Origin: Lachnospiraceae bacterium
Lineage (GTDB): Bacteria; Bacillota; Clostridia; Lachnospirales; Anaerotignaceae
NCBI GenBank assembly: GCA_910576545.1
Contig: CAJTKM010000003.1
Location: forward strand, 155,896-219,895
DNA length: 64,000 bases
Direction: 5' to 3'
Position 1 is the first letter of the stretch. Every line of letters begins with the position of its first letter. The position numbers were made by a program, and so were the translations under genes. Of this stretch, positions 18,394 through 26,687 are shown piece by piece. The notes below the pieces were generated by a model. The model was not told where the DNA came from, searched no databases, and worked only from the letters and a program-made list of their open reading frames with translations.

Positions 18394-18929
18394 CTTTCAA
18401 AACCCTCCTGCCCGCTTGTTCTTTTTCATCTGTACATATGCCGTACAATAAGTTAGTGCCCAGAATCAGGAAAAAGGTTACAGAATATAGCCAACTTTTT
18501 TTATTTTTATTTTGGAGTACGGGAGAAATGGACGCAAACGGCCGTTTTTATGCCGCTGGCGGGAAGGGGGAGGGGGAGTAGGAAAGCAAAAAAATTTCTG
18601 CATGGCGGGGATGCAGAAGCCATGCAGAAACCAAAAAAGTAAAATTCCCGCACAATGATATGCGAAGGAGGCGGGGCAATGGGGGGAGCCCCGGTTTTTA
18701 CTTTTTCATCTTTGACTGACAAGAATACATTTGCCTGTCAGTCAAAGGTACAGGAACCGTAAATACAGACTGACTTAAGAAAGTCGAAAAAAGATTGAAA
18801 AAAATTTTCTTAAACCAGTTCTGCAATTCCGGATGCAGAATTTATGTATGAGAGGAAAAAATCCTTTATCCGGCAAATTCAGCCAGACTGCCGCTGCCCG
18901 CTTTCAGGGGAAACGGCAGCTGGTCTGTT
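18394..18929. other. Intergenic region upstream of fabH, with inverted repeats
   Basis: No credible gene is seen. The region holds TGTAC-N7-GTACA (18431-18447) near fabH; an 11-bp pair AAAAAGTAAAA/TTTTTACTTTTT around a G-rich block (about 18634-18707); a perfect 11-bp pair TTTGACTGACA/TGTCAGTCAAA (18711-18746); and TTAAGAAA/TTTCTTAA (about 18774-18816). Near 18878-18932 a GC-rich imperfect hairpin probably ends the ATPase gene msmK. The fabH promoter was not fixed with confidence. Confidence 0.5.
18711..18746. promoter_or_regulatory. Perfect 11-bp inverted repeat, possible operator
   Basis: TTTGACTGACA and TGTCAGTCAAA are separated by 14 bases. The GACTGAC/GTCAGTC half-sites look like those bound by TetR-family dimers. 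It is the best candidate for an operator of the fatty-acid cluster, but a stem at the 3' end of msmK mRNA is equally possible. Confidence 0.4.
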
Positions 18930-20042
18930 TCAGCCCAGTATTGTTTTTTCTGTTTCTTTATCAAACAGATGGATTTTACTTAAATCCAGAGCGAATTTCA
19001 TTTTTTCGCCTGTCTGCGCATTTGTGGTAGATGCCACTCTGGCGGTAACAGTCGTACCCTGCAAGTCAAAATAGAGGTAGACCTCTGCGCCCAGCAGTTC
19101 ATACATTGTAACGGGTGCCTCCACGATGCTGTGGGTGAAGTTTTCGGGCATATCCCCTGCATCATAAATATCTTCGGGGCGAATGCCCATAACAACAGTT
19201 TTGCCGTTGTAACCGCCGTCGCTCAGTGCTTTGGATTTTTCCGCATCCAGCGTAATTTCACAGCCGCCTGCCTTGAGAACTGCCGCGCCATCCTTGATTT
19301 CACATACGGCGTCAAGGAAGTTCATCTGCGGCGAGCCGATGAAGCTGGCAACAAAAACGTTCGCAGGGTGGTTATAGAGGTTCTGCGGCGTATCCATCTG
19401 CTGGACGATACCGTCTTTCATGACAACGATACGGGTGCCGAGCGTCATAGCCTCAGTCTGGTCGTGTGTTACATATATAATGGTAGAACCCAGCCGCTGG
19501 TGGAGCTTGGAAATTTCCGCACGCATCTGTACACGCAGTTTCGCGTCCAGATTGGAAAGCGGTTCATCCATCAGGAATACCTTGGGATTGCGCACGATGG
19601 CACGCCCCATTGCAACACGCTGCCGTTGGCCGCCGGAAAGGGCTTTTGGCTTGCGTTCAAGCAGTTTTTCCAAATCCAGAATTTTAGCTGCTTCACGCAC
19701 CATACGGTCAATTTCATCGGGAGGTGTTTTGCGCAGCTTCAGCGCGAACGCCATATTTTCATATACAGTCATATGCGGATAGAGAGCATAATTCTGGAAT
19801 ACCATAGCGATATCGCGGTCTTTCGGCTCCACATCATTCACCAGCTTGCCGTCAATCAGCAGTTCGCCGGAGGAAATATCCTCAAGCCCTGCAACCATGC
19901 GCAGCGTTGTGGATTTTCCACAGCCGGAAGGGCCGACAAAAATGATAAATTCCTTATCCTCAATCTCCATGTTAAAATCTTTTACAGCTTCAAAACCATT
20001 TGGATATTTTTTGCAGATGTTTTTCAAAGATATACTTGCCAT
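18930..20042 (-). CDS. msmK: Sugar ABC transporter ATP-binding protein, MsmK/UgpC type
   Basis: A 370-residue ATPase that energises carbohydrate importers. Walker A GPSGCGKST, Q-loop, signature LSGGQRQRVAMGRA, Walker B VFLMDEPLSNLDAKLR and the H-loop THDQTEAM are present, followed by an MalK-type regulatory/TOBE domain (about 240-370, with MGIRPEDI). Proteins of this type often serve several importers. The binding-protein/permease operon at 21.7-24.7 kb has no ATPase of its own, so this is its likely partner. A minus-strand promoter lies at 20273-20301, and AAAGGGG precedes the start. Confidence 0.93.
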   Translation of the reverse strand: MASISLKNICKKYPNGFEAVKDFNMEIEDKEFIIFVGPSGCGKSTTLRMVAGLEDISSGELLIDGKLVNDVEPKDRDIAMVFQNYALYPHMTVYENMAFALKLRKTPPDEIDRMVREAAKILDLEKLLERKPKALSGGQRQRVAMGRAIVRNPKVFLMDEPLSNLDAKLRVQMRAEISKLHQRLGSTIIYVTHDQTEAMTLGTRIVVMKDGIVQQMDTPQNLYNHPANVFVASFIGSPQMNFLDAVCEIKDGAAVLKAGGCEITLDAEKSKALSDGGYNGKTVVMGIRPEDIYDAGDMPENFTHSIVEAPVTMYELLGAEVYLYFDLQGTTVTARVASTTNAQTGEKMKFALDLSKIHLFDKETEKTILG

Positions 20043-20456
20043 TAAACTCGTCCCCTTTGCTATAAAATTTGAAAGATGCTGACAGCGCGGTTTTCAATCC
20101 CATCGTTCCTTATGGTTTTACCCCGCCGGACAGATACGGCGCATACTCTTCTGCGGTATCTGCTTTGCGGGATTTTTACAAATCGTATCAGTTATAAAAC
20201 GGAATTATTGTTCATAACTGATATATATGACGGTATTATGGAGATATGATTTCAGCAATTTTTCTTTATCTTATTATAGCATTCCCCAATGCGCCTATGA
20301 ATATCAGCAGAAAAGGGTTTTTATACCATATTGTCAGATTTTCAGCAAAAGATGCAACAGAACTTGCATTTTGATATATTGCCATCATGTCAGACAATAT
20401 GCGGGCAATGGGGATAATGGGGATAATGGGGCGAGCACAAGTTTTTACAATAAATA
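20043..20456. other. Intergenic region upstream of msmK
   Basis: It carries the msmK promoter, a 9-bp inverted repeat ATCAGTTAT/ATAACTGAT (20187-20222) in the leader, a 12-bp inverted pair CATATTGTC[A/T]GA (20327-20338 and 20390-20401) upstream of the promoter, and a G-rich stretch with four G tracts (20403-20432). No gene is seen. Confidence 0.55.
20273..20301 (-). promoter_or_regulatory. Promoter of msmK
   Basis: On the minus strand TTCATA (20296-20301), 17 bases, TATAAT (20273-20278). The weak -35 box suggests activation, and the inverted pair just upstream could be an activator site. Confidence 0.5.
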
Positions 20457-21314
20457 TTATTCCGGCGGCAGGATTCCTTCCCGAAGCCGCCAGGAGCGCG
20501 GCGAAACGCCGTAAACATTCTTAAATGCCCGCGAAAAGTGCAGTGCATTGGGATAACCAACAGAAATCCCGATTTCCTGAACGGATTTTTTGGTCATTCG
20601 CAGCAGTTCGGCCGCTTTAATCATGCGGTAATGAATCAGAAATTCCTGCGGGGACTTGCCAACGCAGTCCTTAAAAATTTTGCCAAAATAACTGCGGTTC
20701 AGCCCGCAGTTTTCAGCAATATCCTCAACGGAGATATTATTCTGGAAATTCTGTTCAATAAACGCAATGGCTTCTTTTAAGTAGAAATCGCGCAGTTTAT
20801 TCTGCGAAGGCTTGCGGACATGCGCCGCAGAGCGCAGCATAAAATCCAGAAAAAGGTAGAGATGGCCGATAAGGTTCAGGGCAGGCTCGTCTTTATGATG
20901 GACGATATACAGCATTTCCTTTACCATATTTTCGCGCATTTCAACGGAATGGGAATGATAAACGGGGTTGCCTGGTGAAAGGCCGGCAATCTCAATGGAT
21001 TCCTTGGCGCGCAGGCCGTCGAATTCCAGCCAGACATATTCCCATGGTGTTTCGGCGGAGGCGATATAGGTGGTAATCTGGTCAGGGAAAATCATAAAGC
21101 CCTGCCCGGTGGAGATGCTGTAATCCCTGGATTCCCCATGCTCGTCCTGCGCGCTGAGCGTGCCTGAGCCGGATATGACATAATGGAACAGATAATGATT
21201 GCGGGAGGCAGGTCCGAAGGAATGCGCCGGAATGCACTGCTCCCAACCGTATTGATAAAGGCAAAGATCAACAAAATTTTTGTTCGGAAATATAGAAAAG
21301 ATAAAATTATGCAT
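20457..21314 (-). CDS. AraC-family regulator of the sugar locus
   Basis: A 285-residue regulator with an N-terminal cupin-like sugar-sensing domain (HYLFHYVISGSGTL) and a C-terminal AraC double helix-turn-helix: ISVEDIAENCGLNRSYFGKIFK, seen as two parts ISVEDIAENCGLNRS and YFGKIFKD, then VGYPNALHFSRAFKNVYGVSP. I start it at the ATG at 21314 preceded by GGGG; the longer frame begins with TTG and has no ribosome site. It is divergent from the binding-protein operon and is the natural local regulator, as for MsmR/RafR-type activators; this is inferred from position. Confidence 0.9.
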   Translation of the reverse strand: MHNFIFSIFPNKNFVDLCLYQYGWEQCIPAHSFGPASRNHYLFHYVISGSGTLSAQDEHGESRDYSISTGQGFMIFPDQITTYIASAETPWEYVWLEFDGLRAKESIEIAGLSPGNPVYHSHSVEMRENMVKEMLYIVHHKDEPALNLIGHLYLFLDFMLRSAAHVRKPSQNKLRDFYLKEAIAFIEQNFQNNISVEDIAENCGLNRSYFGKIFKDCVGKSPQEFLIHYRMIKAAELLRMTKKSVQEIGISVGYPNALHFSRAFKNVYGVSPRSWRLREGILPPE

Positions 21315-21703
21315 AATTTTTCCCCATTTCTCTAAAAATCCTGCTATGTTAATCAAAATGATATGTGTAAATGACTGGTACAGAATGAATTATACATGAA
21401 AACATACCAAAATGACAGATGGTATGCAAAAAAAAATTGAAAACTAGCAATATGACATAAAATCACTGATTTACGGATATTCAACAGGTATAAATGGGTA
21501 TGTTATAATGACTGCAAATAAGCATTGCTGGAAAAAATTGTGTAAGTTGACCGTTTTGGGGGCGTCCTGAAATGGTTAATGATAAAAAACTGCTAAAAAT
21601 GCAAGGCAAGCGAAGCAAGGCAGAAGCGCCCGGAACATTGGCAGGAAGAAAGCGCGGCTTCATCCATAGTTTCCCGGCAGAAAAAGAAAGGAGGACATTT
21701 TTT
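21315..21703. promoter_or_regulatory. Divergent control region of the sugar locus
   Basis: A plus-strand promoter is visible: TTCAAC (21480-21485), 18 bases, TATAAT (21504-21509). Upstream lies a perfect 7-bp inverted repeat CATACCA/TGGTATG (21403-21426), a good AraC-site candidate about 55 bases before the -35 box. About 195 bases of leader follow before the binding-protein start. The frame that opens at 21572 is not used; see the start chosen at 21704. Confidence 0.6.
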
Positions 21704-23020
21704 ATGAAATCTAACATGAAAACAGCCGGCAGTTTTCTTCTGGCTGGGATTCTGGCTTCGGCTGCACTGCTGTCCGGCTGCGGGGAGGATACCGCGGACG
21801 GGAAGACGGTGGTGGAAATTGTGCAGTACAAACCGGAGGCTGTTAAGGCTTTCGAGGCTTTGGAAGAAAAATTCAATGCAACGCATGATAATATTAAACT
21901 GGTGATTGATTCACCGAATGACGCAATGACGATTATCAAGACAAGGTTTGTGCGGGAAGACTTTCCGGACATCATCGGCATCGGCGGTGACATCAACTAT
22001 TCCAACTTTTTGGATGCGGATATGCTGATGGACGTTTCCGATTACTCGGGGCTGTCGGATATCAAGGAATCTTATCTGCGTATTGACAAGGAACTGGAAT
22101 TTATACCTACGGAAGGCGTCTATGCGGTGCCGTATATGGCAAATGCCGCAGGCGTGCTTTACAACAGGGAAATGTTCAAAGAAAACGGCTGGAAGATTCC
22201 TGAAACGCTGGACGAATTTTATGCCCTGTGTGAGGATATCCAGAAAAAAGGCATACAGCCGCTGTATTTTGGTTTTAAGGATACTTGGACCTGTCTGGCT
22301 CCCTGGAACGCGATTGCCGTTGACGTTGCGGATTCTACAATCTGCGCACAGGTGAATGCCGGTACGGCGAAATTTGCAGATGAATACCGCCCTGTTGCGG
22401 AGATTACACAGTCCCTGCTGCAATACGCACAGCCGGACCCGTTCGCATACAGCTATAATGATGCGTGTACTGCGTTTGCGCGCGGCGAATCTGCAATGTA
22501 TGTTATCGGCAGCTACGCGGTTGCGCAGATTAAATCCGCAAATCCGGATATCGACATTGACTCTTTTGTATTCCCTGCAAGTAATAATAAGGATGAGAAC
22601 GTGCTGAACTCCGGCAATGACCTCCAGTGGTCTGTTATGGCAGGAAATGAGGAGAAAAAGGACGCGATTTATGAAGTGCTGGATTTCCTGTATGATGATG
22701 AAAATATACAGATTTATCTGGACGACCAGAGCGCGGTTCCCTGCAAAAAGGGTGATTTTGAACTGCCTTCCATGCTGGACGGCATGAAACCGTTTATTGA
22801 GGCGGACAGGATGGCGGACTATCAGGACCATCATTATCCTTCCGAGATGGCGGTGGACGCGATGATTCAGACATATCTGCTGGATACCAGCGCGACGGCA
22901 ACGGATACATTCCTGGAAAAATTCGATACAGATTGGGTGCGGTATAACCGTGACTTGATTGCGAAGGTGCAGAAATATTATGCCGAGAACCCAGAGGAAC
23001 TGTCAGAAGGGGGTAATTGA
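21704..23020 (+). CDS. Extracellular sugar-binding lipoprotein of an ABC importer
   Basis: A 438-residue solute-binding protein. AAAGGAGG precedes the ATG at 21704. The lipoprotein signal has lipobox LLSGC with Cys26 as the anchor, followed by a family 1 fold with VVEIVQYKPEAVKAFEALEEKFNAT, given here as VEIVQYKPEA and FNATHDNIK, and YAVPYMANAAGVLYNREMF. Context (alpha-galactosidase and sucrose-active GH13 downstream) suggests raffinose-family oligosaccharides as ligands, by inference. The two permeases follow directly. Confidence 0.92.
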   Translation: MKSNMKTAGSFLLAGILASAALLSGCGEDTADGKTVVEIVQYKPEAVKAFEALEEKFNATHDNIKLVIDSPNDAMTIIKTRFVREDFPDIIGIGGDINYSNFLDADMLMDVSDYSGLSDIKESYLRIDKELEFIPTEGVYAVPYMANAAGVLYNREMFKENGWKIPETLDEFYALCEDIQKKGIQPLYFGFKDTWTCLAPWNAIAVDVADSTICAQVNAGTAKFADEYRPVAEITQSLLQYAQPDPFAYSYNDACTAFARGESAMYVIGSYAVAQIKSANPDIDIDSFVFPASNNKDENVLNSGNDLQWSVMAGNEEKKDAIYEVLDFLYDDENIQIYLDDQSAVPCKKGDFELPSMLDGMKPFIEADRMADYQDHHYPSEMAVDAMIQTYLLDTSATATDTFLEKFDTDWVRYNRDLIAKVQKYYAENPEELSEGGN

Positions 23021-23022
23021 AG

Positions 23023-23895
23023 ATGAAGGGCGATAGAGAAAGAAAGCGCACGTTTATGCTGATTACAATTCCCATATTGGCGTTATTCATATGCTTTAAT
23101 ACACTGCCGCTGATAAAAGGTTTTATATACAGCTTTACAAATTTTAAGGGTTATGGCTCCTACGACTGGGTCGGCGCGCGGAACTATGTCGACCTGTTTA
23201 CGGACGGACGTGTCGGCAGGTCTTACCTGTTTACATTCAAATACGCGATTGTGGGCACAATATTGACAAACGTTATCAGTCTGGTGATTGCACTGGGGCT
23301 GAACAGCAAAATTAAAGGCAAGAGCGTGCTGAGGGGCATCTATTTTATCCCCAACGTATTGGGCGGCCTGGTTATCGGCTATATTTTCAGCTTCTTCTTT
23401 ACTTATATTCTTCCCGTTGTAGGGCAGAGCCTTGGCATTGAAGCGCTGAGCAGCAGCATGCTTTCCAGTACCTCTCAGGCGTGGATTGCCATTGTTATCG
23501 TCGGCTGCTGGCAGGCGATTGCCATGAATACGATTATTTATATTTCTGGCCTTCAGACTGTGCCGGAGGATATTTATGAAGCGGGCGCGATTGACGGCGT
23601 AACGGGCTGGAGGAAGTTCAAGGATTTGACCTTCCCGCTGATTATCCCGTTTTTCGGTATCAACATGGTGCTTTCCATGAAAAACTTCCTGATGGTATTT
23701 GACCAGGTAATGGCTTTGACAAAGGGCGGCCCTGCGCAGAGTACGGAATCCATTTCCTATCTGATTTACAACAACGGTATGAGCGGCGGACAGTTTGGCT
23801 TCCAGAGCGCGAATGCGTTCCTGTTCTTTGTAACGATTGTAGTGATTTCCGTTGTGCAGATGACGATTACGAATAAGAAGGAGGAACAGTTATGA
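23023..23895 (+). CDS. Sugar ABC transporter permease, MalF/UgpA type
   Basis: A 290-residue inner-membrane subunit with about six transmembrane helices, starting at RTFMLITIPILALFICFN. The cytoplasmic EAA loop that contacts the ATPase is EAGAIDGVTGWRKFKDLTFPL, seen as EAGAIDGVTGW then KFKDLTFPLI. The ATG at 23023 is preceded by GGGGG and lies 2 bases after the binding-protein stop; the TTG at 23017 is less likely. Its stop overlaps the start of the next permease (ATGA). Confidence 0.92.
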   Translation: MKGDRERKRTFMLITIPILALFICFNTLPLIKGFIYSFTNFKGYGSYDWVGARNYVDLFTDGRVGRSYLFTFKYAIVGTILTNVISLVIALGLNSKIKGKSVLRGIYFIPNVLGGLVIGYIFSFFFTYILPVVGQSLGIEALSSSMLSSTSQAWIAIVIVGCWQAIAMNTIIYISGLQTVPEDIYEAGAIDGVTGWRKFKDLTFPLIIPFFGINMVLSMKNFLMVFDQVMALTKGGPAQSTESISYLIYNNGMSGGQFGFQSANAFLFFVTIVVISVVQMTITNKKEEQL

Positions 23896-24743
23896 TGAGC
23901 AAAGGCAATAAACAGACAAGAGCTGTCAACTGGCCGGTTACGATACTGCTGATTGCCGGCTGTCTGACAATATTTTTCCCGCTTTATATGGCGTTTATTA
24001 TCGCAATGAAGCAGCCTTCTGAAATGACGAACAATATTGCCGGCGCGCTTTCCTTTCCGCAGACCTGGAGCCTTGCCAACTTCCGCGAGGCGATGCAGGT
24101 TACGGATTTCTGGAACTCCCTGGGGAACAGCCTGTTGATTACGGTGGTAACGGTTGTCATTTCCATTATCCTGCATGGCATGGCGGGGTATGCTATTGGC
24201 AGGAGCATGAAGCAGAGCAAGATTTATAACATCATTTACATGTTTATCGTAAGCGGTATGTTTGTACCCTTCGCTATCCTGATGATGCCCCTTGTAAAAC
24301 AGACAGCGCAGATGGGCATTGCGAACCGTTTCGGCGTTATCCTGCTGTATGTGGTGTTCTATATGCCGCTGAACGTAATGCTTTACCGCGGCTATTTGTC
24401 GAATATCCCGATTGCGATTGAAGAAGCGGCAAGGGTGGACGGTGCAAGCACATGGAAGATTTACTGGACAATTATTTTCCCGATGATGAAGCCCATGCAT
24501 GCGACGGTTGCCGTACTGACGGCAATGAGCACATGGAACGATGTTATGACGCCGCTGGTTATCATGTCCGGTACAGGCAAGAATACGCTGCCGCTGGCAC
24601 AGCTGAACTTCCAGACACAGTTCGGTACAAACTATAACCTTGCATTCGCGTCGTATATTCTGGCATTGATACCGATTCTGCTGTTCTATATCGTCTGCCA
24701 GAAACAGATTATCAACGGTGTGGCAAACGGTGCAGTAAAATAA
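23892..24743 (+). CDS. Sugar ABC transporter permease, MalG/UgpE type
   Basis: A 283-residue second membrane subunit with about six helices. The EAA motif EEAARVDGASTWKIYWTIIFP is seen as EEAARVDGAST and WTIIFPMMKP. AAGGAGG precedes the start, and the start overlaps the previous stop by 4 bases. Together with the lipoprotein at 21704 and the separate ATPase at 18930 it completes a CUT1-type importer. Confidence 0.93.
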   Translation: MMSKGNKQTRAVNWPVTILLIAGCLTIFFPLYMAFIIAMKQPSEMTNNIAGALSFPQTWSLANFREAMQVTDFWNSLGNSLLITVVTVVISIILHGMAGYAIGRSMKQSKIYNIIYMFIVSGMFVPFAILMMPLVKQTAQMGIANRFGVILLYVVFYMPLNVMLYRGYLSNIPIAIEEAARVDGASTWKIYWTIIFPMMKPMHATVAVLTAMSTWNDVMTPLVIMSGTGKNTLPLAQLNFQTQFGTNYNLAFASYILALIPILLFYIVCQKQIINGVANGAVK

Positions 24744-24785
24744 ATTCCGGACAGTGGTTGACAGAATGGTTTGGGAGAGGCTATT

Positions 24786-26585
24786 ATGGATTTGAAACAG
24801 AGCTATCAGGAATTATATGGGAAAGGCAAAGTTTCCGAACAGCGTTTCCATGAGCTTTTGGAGATTATGGAAAAAGCAAAGGCAGAACGTCCGGAATGGC
24901 TGCGGGAGCAGGACGCAGAGGGCAACAGCTGGTACCTTTCGGAAAAAATGGCAGGCATTATGCTTTATACAGACCATTTCTGCGGGGACCTGTATGGCAT
25001 GGAGGAAAAGCTGGATTACCTTTCCGAACTGGGAATTACCTATGTGCATTTTATGCCGCTCTTGCAGTCCCGCAAGGGGAACAATGATGGCGGCTATGCT
25101 GTTTCGGATTATCTGGCGGTGGAGCCGAGGCTGGGCGATATGACGCAGCTCAGGAAGGTCATCCGCAGTATGAAGGAACGGGGGATACGCACCTGTATTG
25201 ATTTCGTGCTGAACCATACGGCAAAGGAATATTCCTGGGCGGAGGAATGCAGGAAGGGGAATCCTGATTATCAGGATATGTATTTTCTGTTTGATAACGA
25301 CGAAATACCGAAGGAATACGAAAAGACCATGACGGAAATTTTTCCGGGGGTCGCGCCGGGGAATTTCACCTATTACCCTGAAATGGGGAAGTATGTCATG
25401 ACGCGGTTTTATGAATTCCAGTGGGACTTGAATTATGCCAGCCCGCAGGTGTTCAATAAGATTGTGGAAGTCCTGCTGACGCTTGCGAATCAGGGGATTG
25501 ATATTTTCCGTCTGGACGCCATTCCCTATATGTGGAAAAAACTGGGGACGAGGTGCATGAACCTGCCGGAAGTGCATCAGCTCCTCCGTATGATGTATGC
25601 CATCATTCAGGAGGTCTGCCCCTCTGTGGTCTTTCTGGGTGAAGCGATTGTGGAGCCGCGGGAAATCGTGAAATATTTTGGCACGGAGCAGGAGCGGGAA
25701 TGCAATATGATGTACAACGCATCTCTGATGGTGCTGCTCTGGAGTTCCCTTGCATCAAGAGATGTACGCCTGATGGAACGAACGCTGGAAAGGGAGTCCG
25801 GTGTGCCGTCCGGCGGTGTATGGATTAATTACGCAAGGTGCCATGACGATATCGGCTGGGGCTTTGCGGAGGAGATTCAGCGCGGGCTGGGCATTGACCC
25901 GGAGGCACATAAGCAGTTTATGATTTCCTATATGAAAGGGGATTTTCCGGGCAGCTTTTCTGCCGGTGAGCTTTATGAGTTTAACCCGCAGACGCTGGAC
26001 GCAAGGAACAGCGGGACGCTTGCCTCCATGTGCGGACTGGAGCAGGCTCTGCGGGAAAAACATGACTATAAAATAGAGTTGGCGGTCAAGCGGATATTAC
26101 TGCTGCATTCTGTAATGCTGTCCTATACCGGTATCCCTTTGATTTACAGCGGCGATGAAATCGGTCAGCTGAACGACTGGGGATACAAGGATGATGCGGA
26201 CAGGTCGGGGGATTCCCGCTGGCTGCACAGGGGCAATATGGACTGGAAGGCGGCAGAGAAACGGAATGACCTTTCCGCTGTGGAAGGAAAGATTTTCCAG
26301 GGTATAAAGAAAATGATTGGGATACGGAAGGACTGCCCGTACTTCCGGTCGGATTTGCCTTCCAGCCCTGTGGATTTGGATAATAAGGCAGTATTCGGTT
26401 TCCATAAAGGGGATAAAATAATGGTGCTGGCGAATTTCTCGGAGCATGAACAGTGGGTAGAGGCGGACCGGTTCGACTGGTTTGGGCTGCCCGGCGAAAT
26501 GGAGGATCTGGTAACGGGGCGGAAAATCCGTTCCTATAAAAACCGGATACTGCTGGGACCATATGAATATTTGTGGCTGGTTTGA
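24786..26585 (+). CDS. GH13 sucrose-active enzyme, amylosucrase-like
   Basis: A 599-residue cytoplasmic glycoside hydrolase family 13 protein. The nucleophile Asp lies in IDIFRLDAIPYMWKKLG, the acid/base Glu in VVFLGEAIVEP and the stabilising Asp in CHDDIGWG. The run WKKLGTRCMNLPEVHQLLR matches the amylosucrase subgroup, which splits sucrose and can transfer glucose to glucan. In this locus it would act on the sucrose left after galactose removal, releasing fructose for the kinase at 31596. The ATG at 24786 is preceded by GGGAGAGG. Hydrolase and transglucosidase activity cannot be told apart here. Confidence 0.85.
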   Translation: MDLKQSYQELYGKGKVSEQRFHELLEIMEKAKAERPEWLREQDAEGNSWYLSEKMAGIMLYTDHFCGDLYGMEEKLDYLSELGITYVHFMPLLQSRKGNNDGGYAVSDYLAVEPRLGDMTQLRKVIRSMKERGIRTCIDFVLNHTAKEYSWAEECRKGNPDYQDMYFLFDNDEIPKEYEKTMTEIFPGVAPGNFTYYPEMGKYVMTRFYEFQWDLNYASPQVFNKIVEVLLTLANQGIDIFRLDAIPYMWKKLGTRCMNLPEVHQLLRMMYAIIQEVCPSVVFLGEAIVEPREIVKYFGTEQERECNMMYNASLMVLLWSSLASRDVRLMERTLERESGVPSGGVWINYARCHDDIGWGFAEEIQRGLGIDPEAHKQFMISYMKGDFPGSFSAGELYEFNPQTLDARNSGTLASMCGLEQALREKHDYKIELAVKRILLLHSVMLSYTGIPLIYSGDEIGQLNDWGYKDDADRSGDSRWLHRGNMDWKAAEKRNDLSAVEGKIFQGIKKMIGIRKDCPYFRSDLPSSPVDLDNKAVFGFHKGDKIMVLANFSEHEQWVEADRFDWFGLPGEMEDLVTGRKIRSYKNRILLGPYEYLWLV

Positions 26586-26687
26586 AAACTGCCGTAGAAA
26601 ATGAATAACAAAAGGAAAGCTGCGGGATGGCAAGAGGCATATTCGGCAGCTTCCTTTGAATAGCGAACGAATGAAAGGAACTGCGTT

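Noticed and set aside
18507..18722. Minus-strand 71-codon open frame upstream of fabH
   Set aside because: Low-complexity Pro/Phe composition, no ribosome site, and it covers inverted repeats. It is probably non-coding.
20401..20435. CRISPR-like or satellite repeat (GGGGATAAT)
   Set aside because: Only two to three short units without spacers; better read as a G-rich stretch.
24771..24785. Upstream TTG, GTG or ATG starts in several longest frames (1179, 14340, 17316, 21356, 21572, 23017, 24771, 42667, 46589, 47971, 63612)
   Set aside because: In each case a better-placed ribosome site supports the downstream start given in the feature list, or the longer frame runs through a terminator or an upstream gene.
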